Source: Armatimonadota bacterium (GTDB taxonomy: Bacteria; Armatimonadota; Fimbriimonadia; Fimbriimonadales; Fimbriimonadaceae). Taken from it: a DNA stretch of 15,076 nucleotides. The stretch's first letter is position 1, and each line of letters starts with the position of its first letter. Below are positions 14,947 to 15,076 of the stretch, one piece after another. The position numbers and the translations under genes were made by a program. The stretch is from contig JAFAFM010000171.1 of assembly GCA_023423495.1 (NCBI GenBank), positions 1 through 15,076 of the forward strand, given 5' to 3'. The notes beneath the pieces are model-generated. The model searched no databases and had not been told where the DNA came from. It saw nothing but the letters and a program-made list of their open reading frames with translations.

Positions 14947-15076
14947 GATCCCAACTCTCGCACCGCCAATCTATATCCGCTCACGCTGCCGCAATCAAAC
15001 CGCCTTTCATTGGGCGACGCTTCGATATGTTTGAACGATAAACCAGCTTTAAGAACAGCGTTGATCAGGGGAGTCA
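14943..15076 (-). CDS. C-terminal end of a GalU-like nucleotidyltransferase (partial)
   Basis: An open frame enters from the right edge at 15074 and ends at TGA 14943-14945, giving 43 residues. The stretch ERRFDCGSVSGYRLAVRE strongly resembles the C-terminal RFDCGSxxGYxxA motif of UTP-glucose-1-phosphate uridylyltransferase (GalU) and similar sugar-1-phosphate nucleotidyltransferases. Such an enzyme would turn the sugar-1-phosphate made by the adjacent kinase into an NDP-sugar. Its TGA overlaps the kinase start as TTGA. Only the tail is visible, so the assignment is moderate. Confidence 0.58.
   Translation of the reverse strand, partial: TPLINAVLKAGLSFKHIEASPNERRFDCGSVSGYRLAVRELGS

Overview
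This 15-kb window is a densely coded bacterial chromosomal segment. It has mid-50s GC by eye, no tRNA or rRNA, and no sign of phage, IS or CRISPR. The mix of genes is typical of free-living heterotrophs in the Armatimonadota (Fimbriimonas-like) and neighbouring phyla: a BTAD/NB-ARC/TPR regulator, Gfo/Idh/MocA oxidoreductase, amidase, ThuA-like, creatininase-like, DinB-like, TIM-barrel sugar isomerase and KimA-like transporter genes, with TTG and GTG starts and weak Shine-Dalgarno sites. The taxonomic guess rests on gene content only and is low to moderate confidence.

Left part (1-4195): the 3' three-quarters of a large BTAD-STAND regulator whose winged-helix domain runs off the left edge, then a Gfo/Idh/MocA oxidoreductase on the same strand, then a convergent 95-aa single-span membrane protein. 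Middle (4300-9235): an exported-type amidase, convergent cutC, then a rightward set msrA-speE followed by a secreted Spy/CpxP-like protein with its own hairpin terminator, then msrB. The two methionine sulfoxide reductases, CutC and the Spy-like protein suggest an oxidative or envelope stress flavour. Right part (9238-15076), all leftward: DinB-like, ThuA-like, creatininase-like and a KimA-type potassium transporter in one tight run. Upstream of these lies a translationally coupled set: the tail of a GalU-like nucleotidyltransferase, a GHMP sugar kinase and a TIM-barrel sugar isomerase, joined by TTGA and ATGA overlaps.

Points worth a second look are the kinase/nucleotidyltransferase/isomerase cassette, a spermidine-synthase homologue with a rebuilt amine-acceptor loop, a creatininase-family protein lacking a usually invariant metal-binding Glu, a KimA homologue with all recalled K+ ligands but no room for a c-di-AMP riboswitch, convergent genes that share their stop codons, and two genes whose -10 boxes imply leaderless mRNAs. 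Nothing here is clearly a wholly new system; the sugar cassette is the best candidate for new biochemistry.
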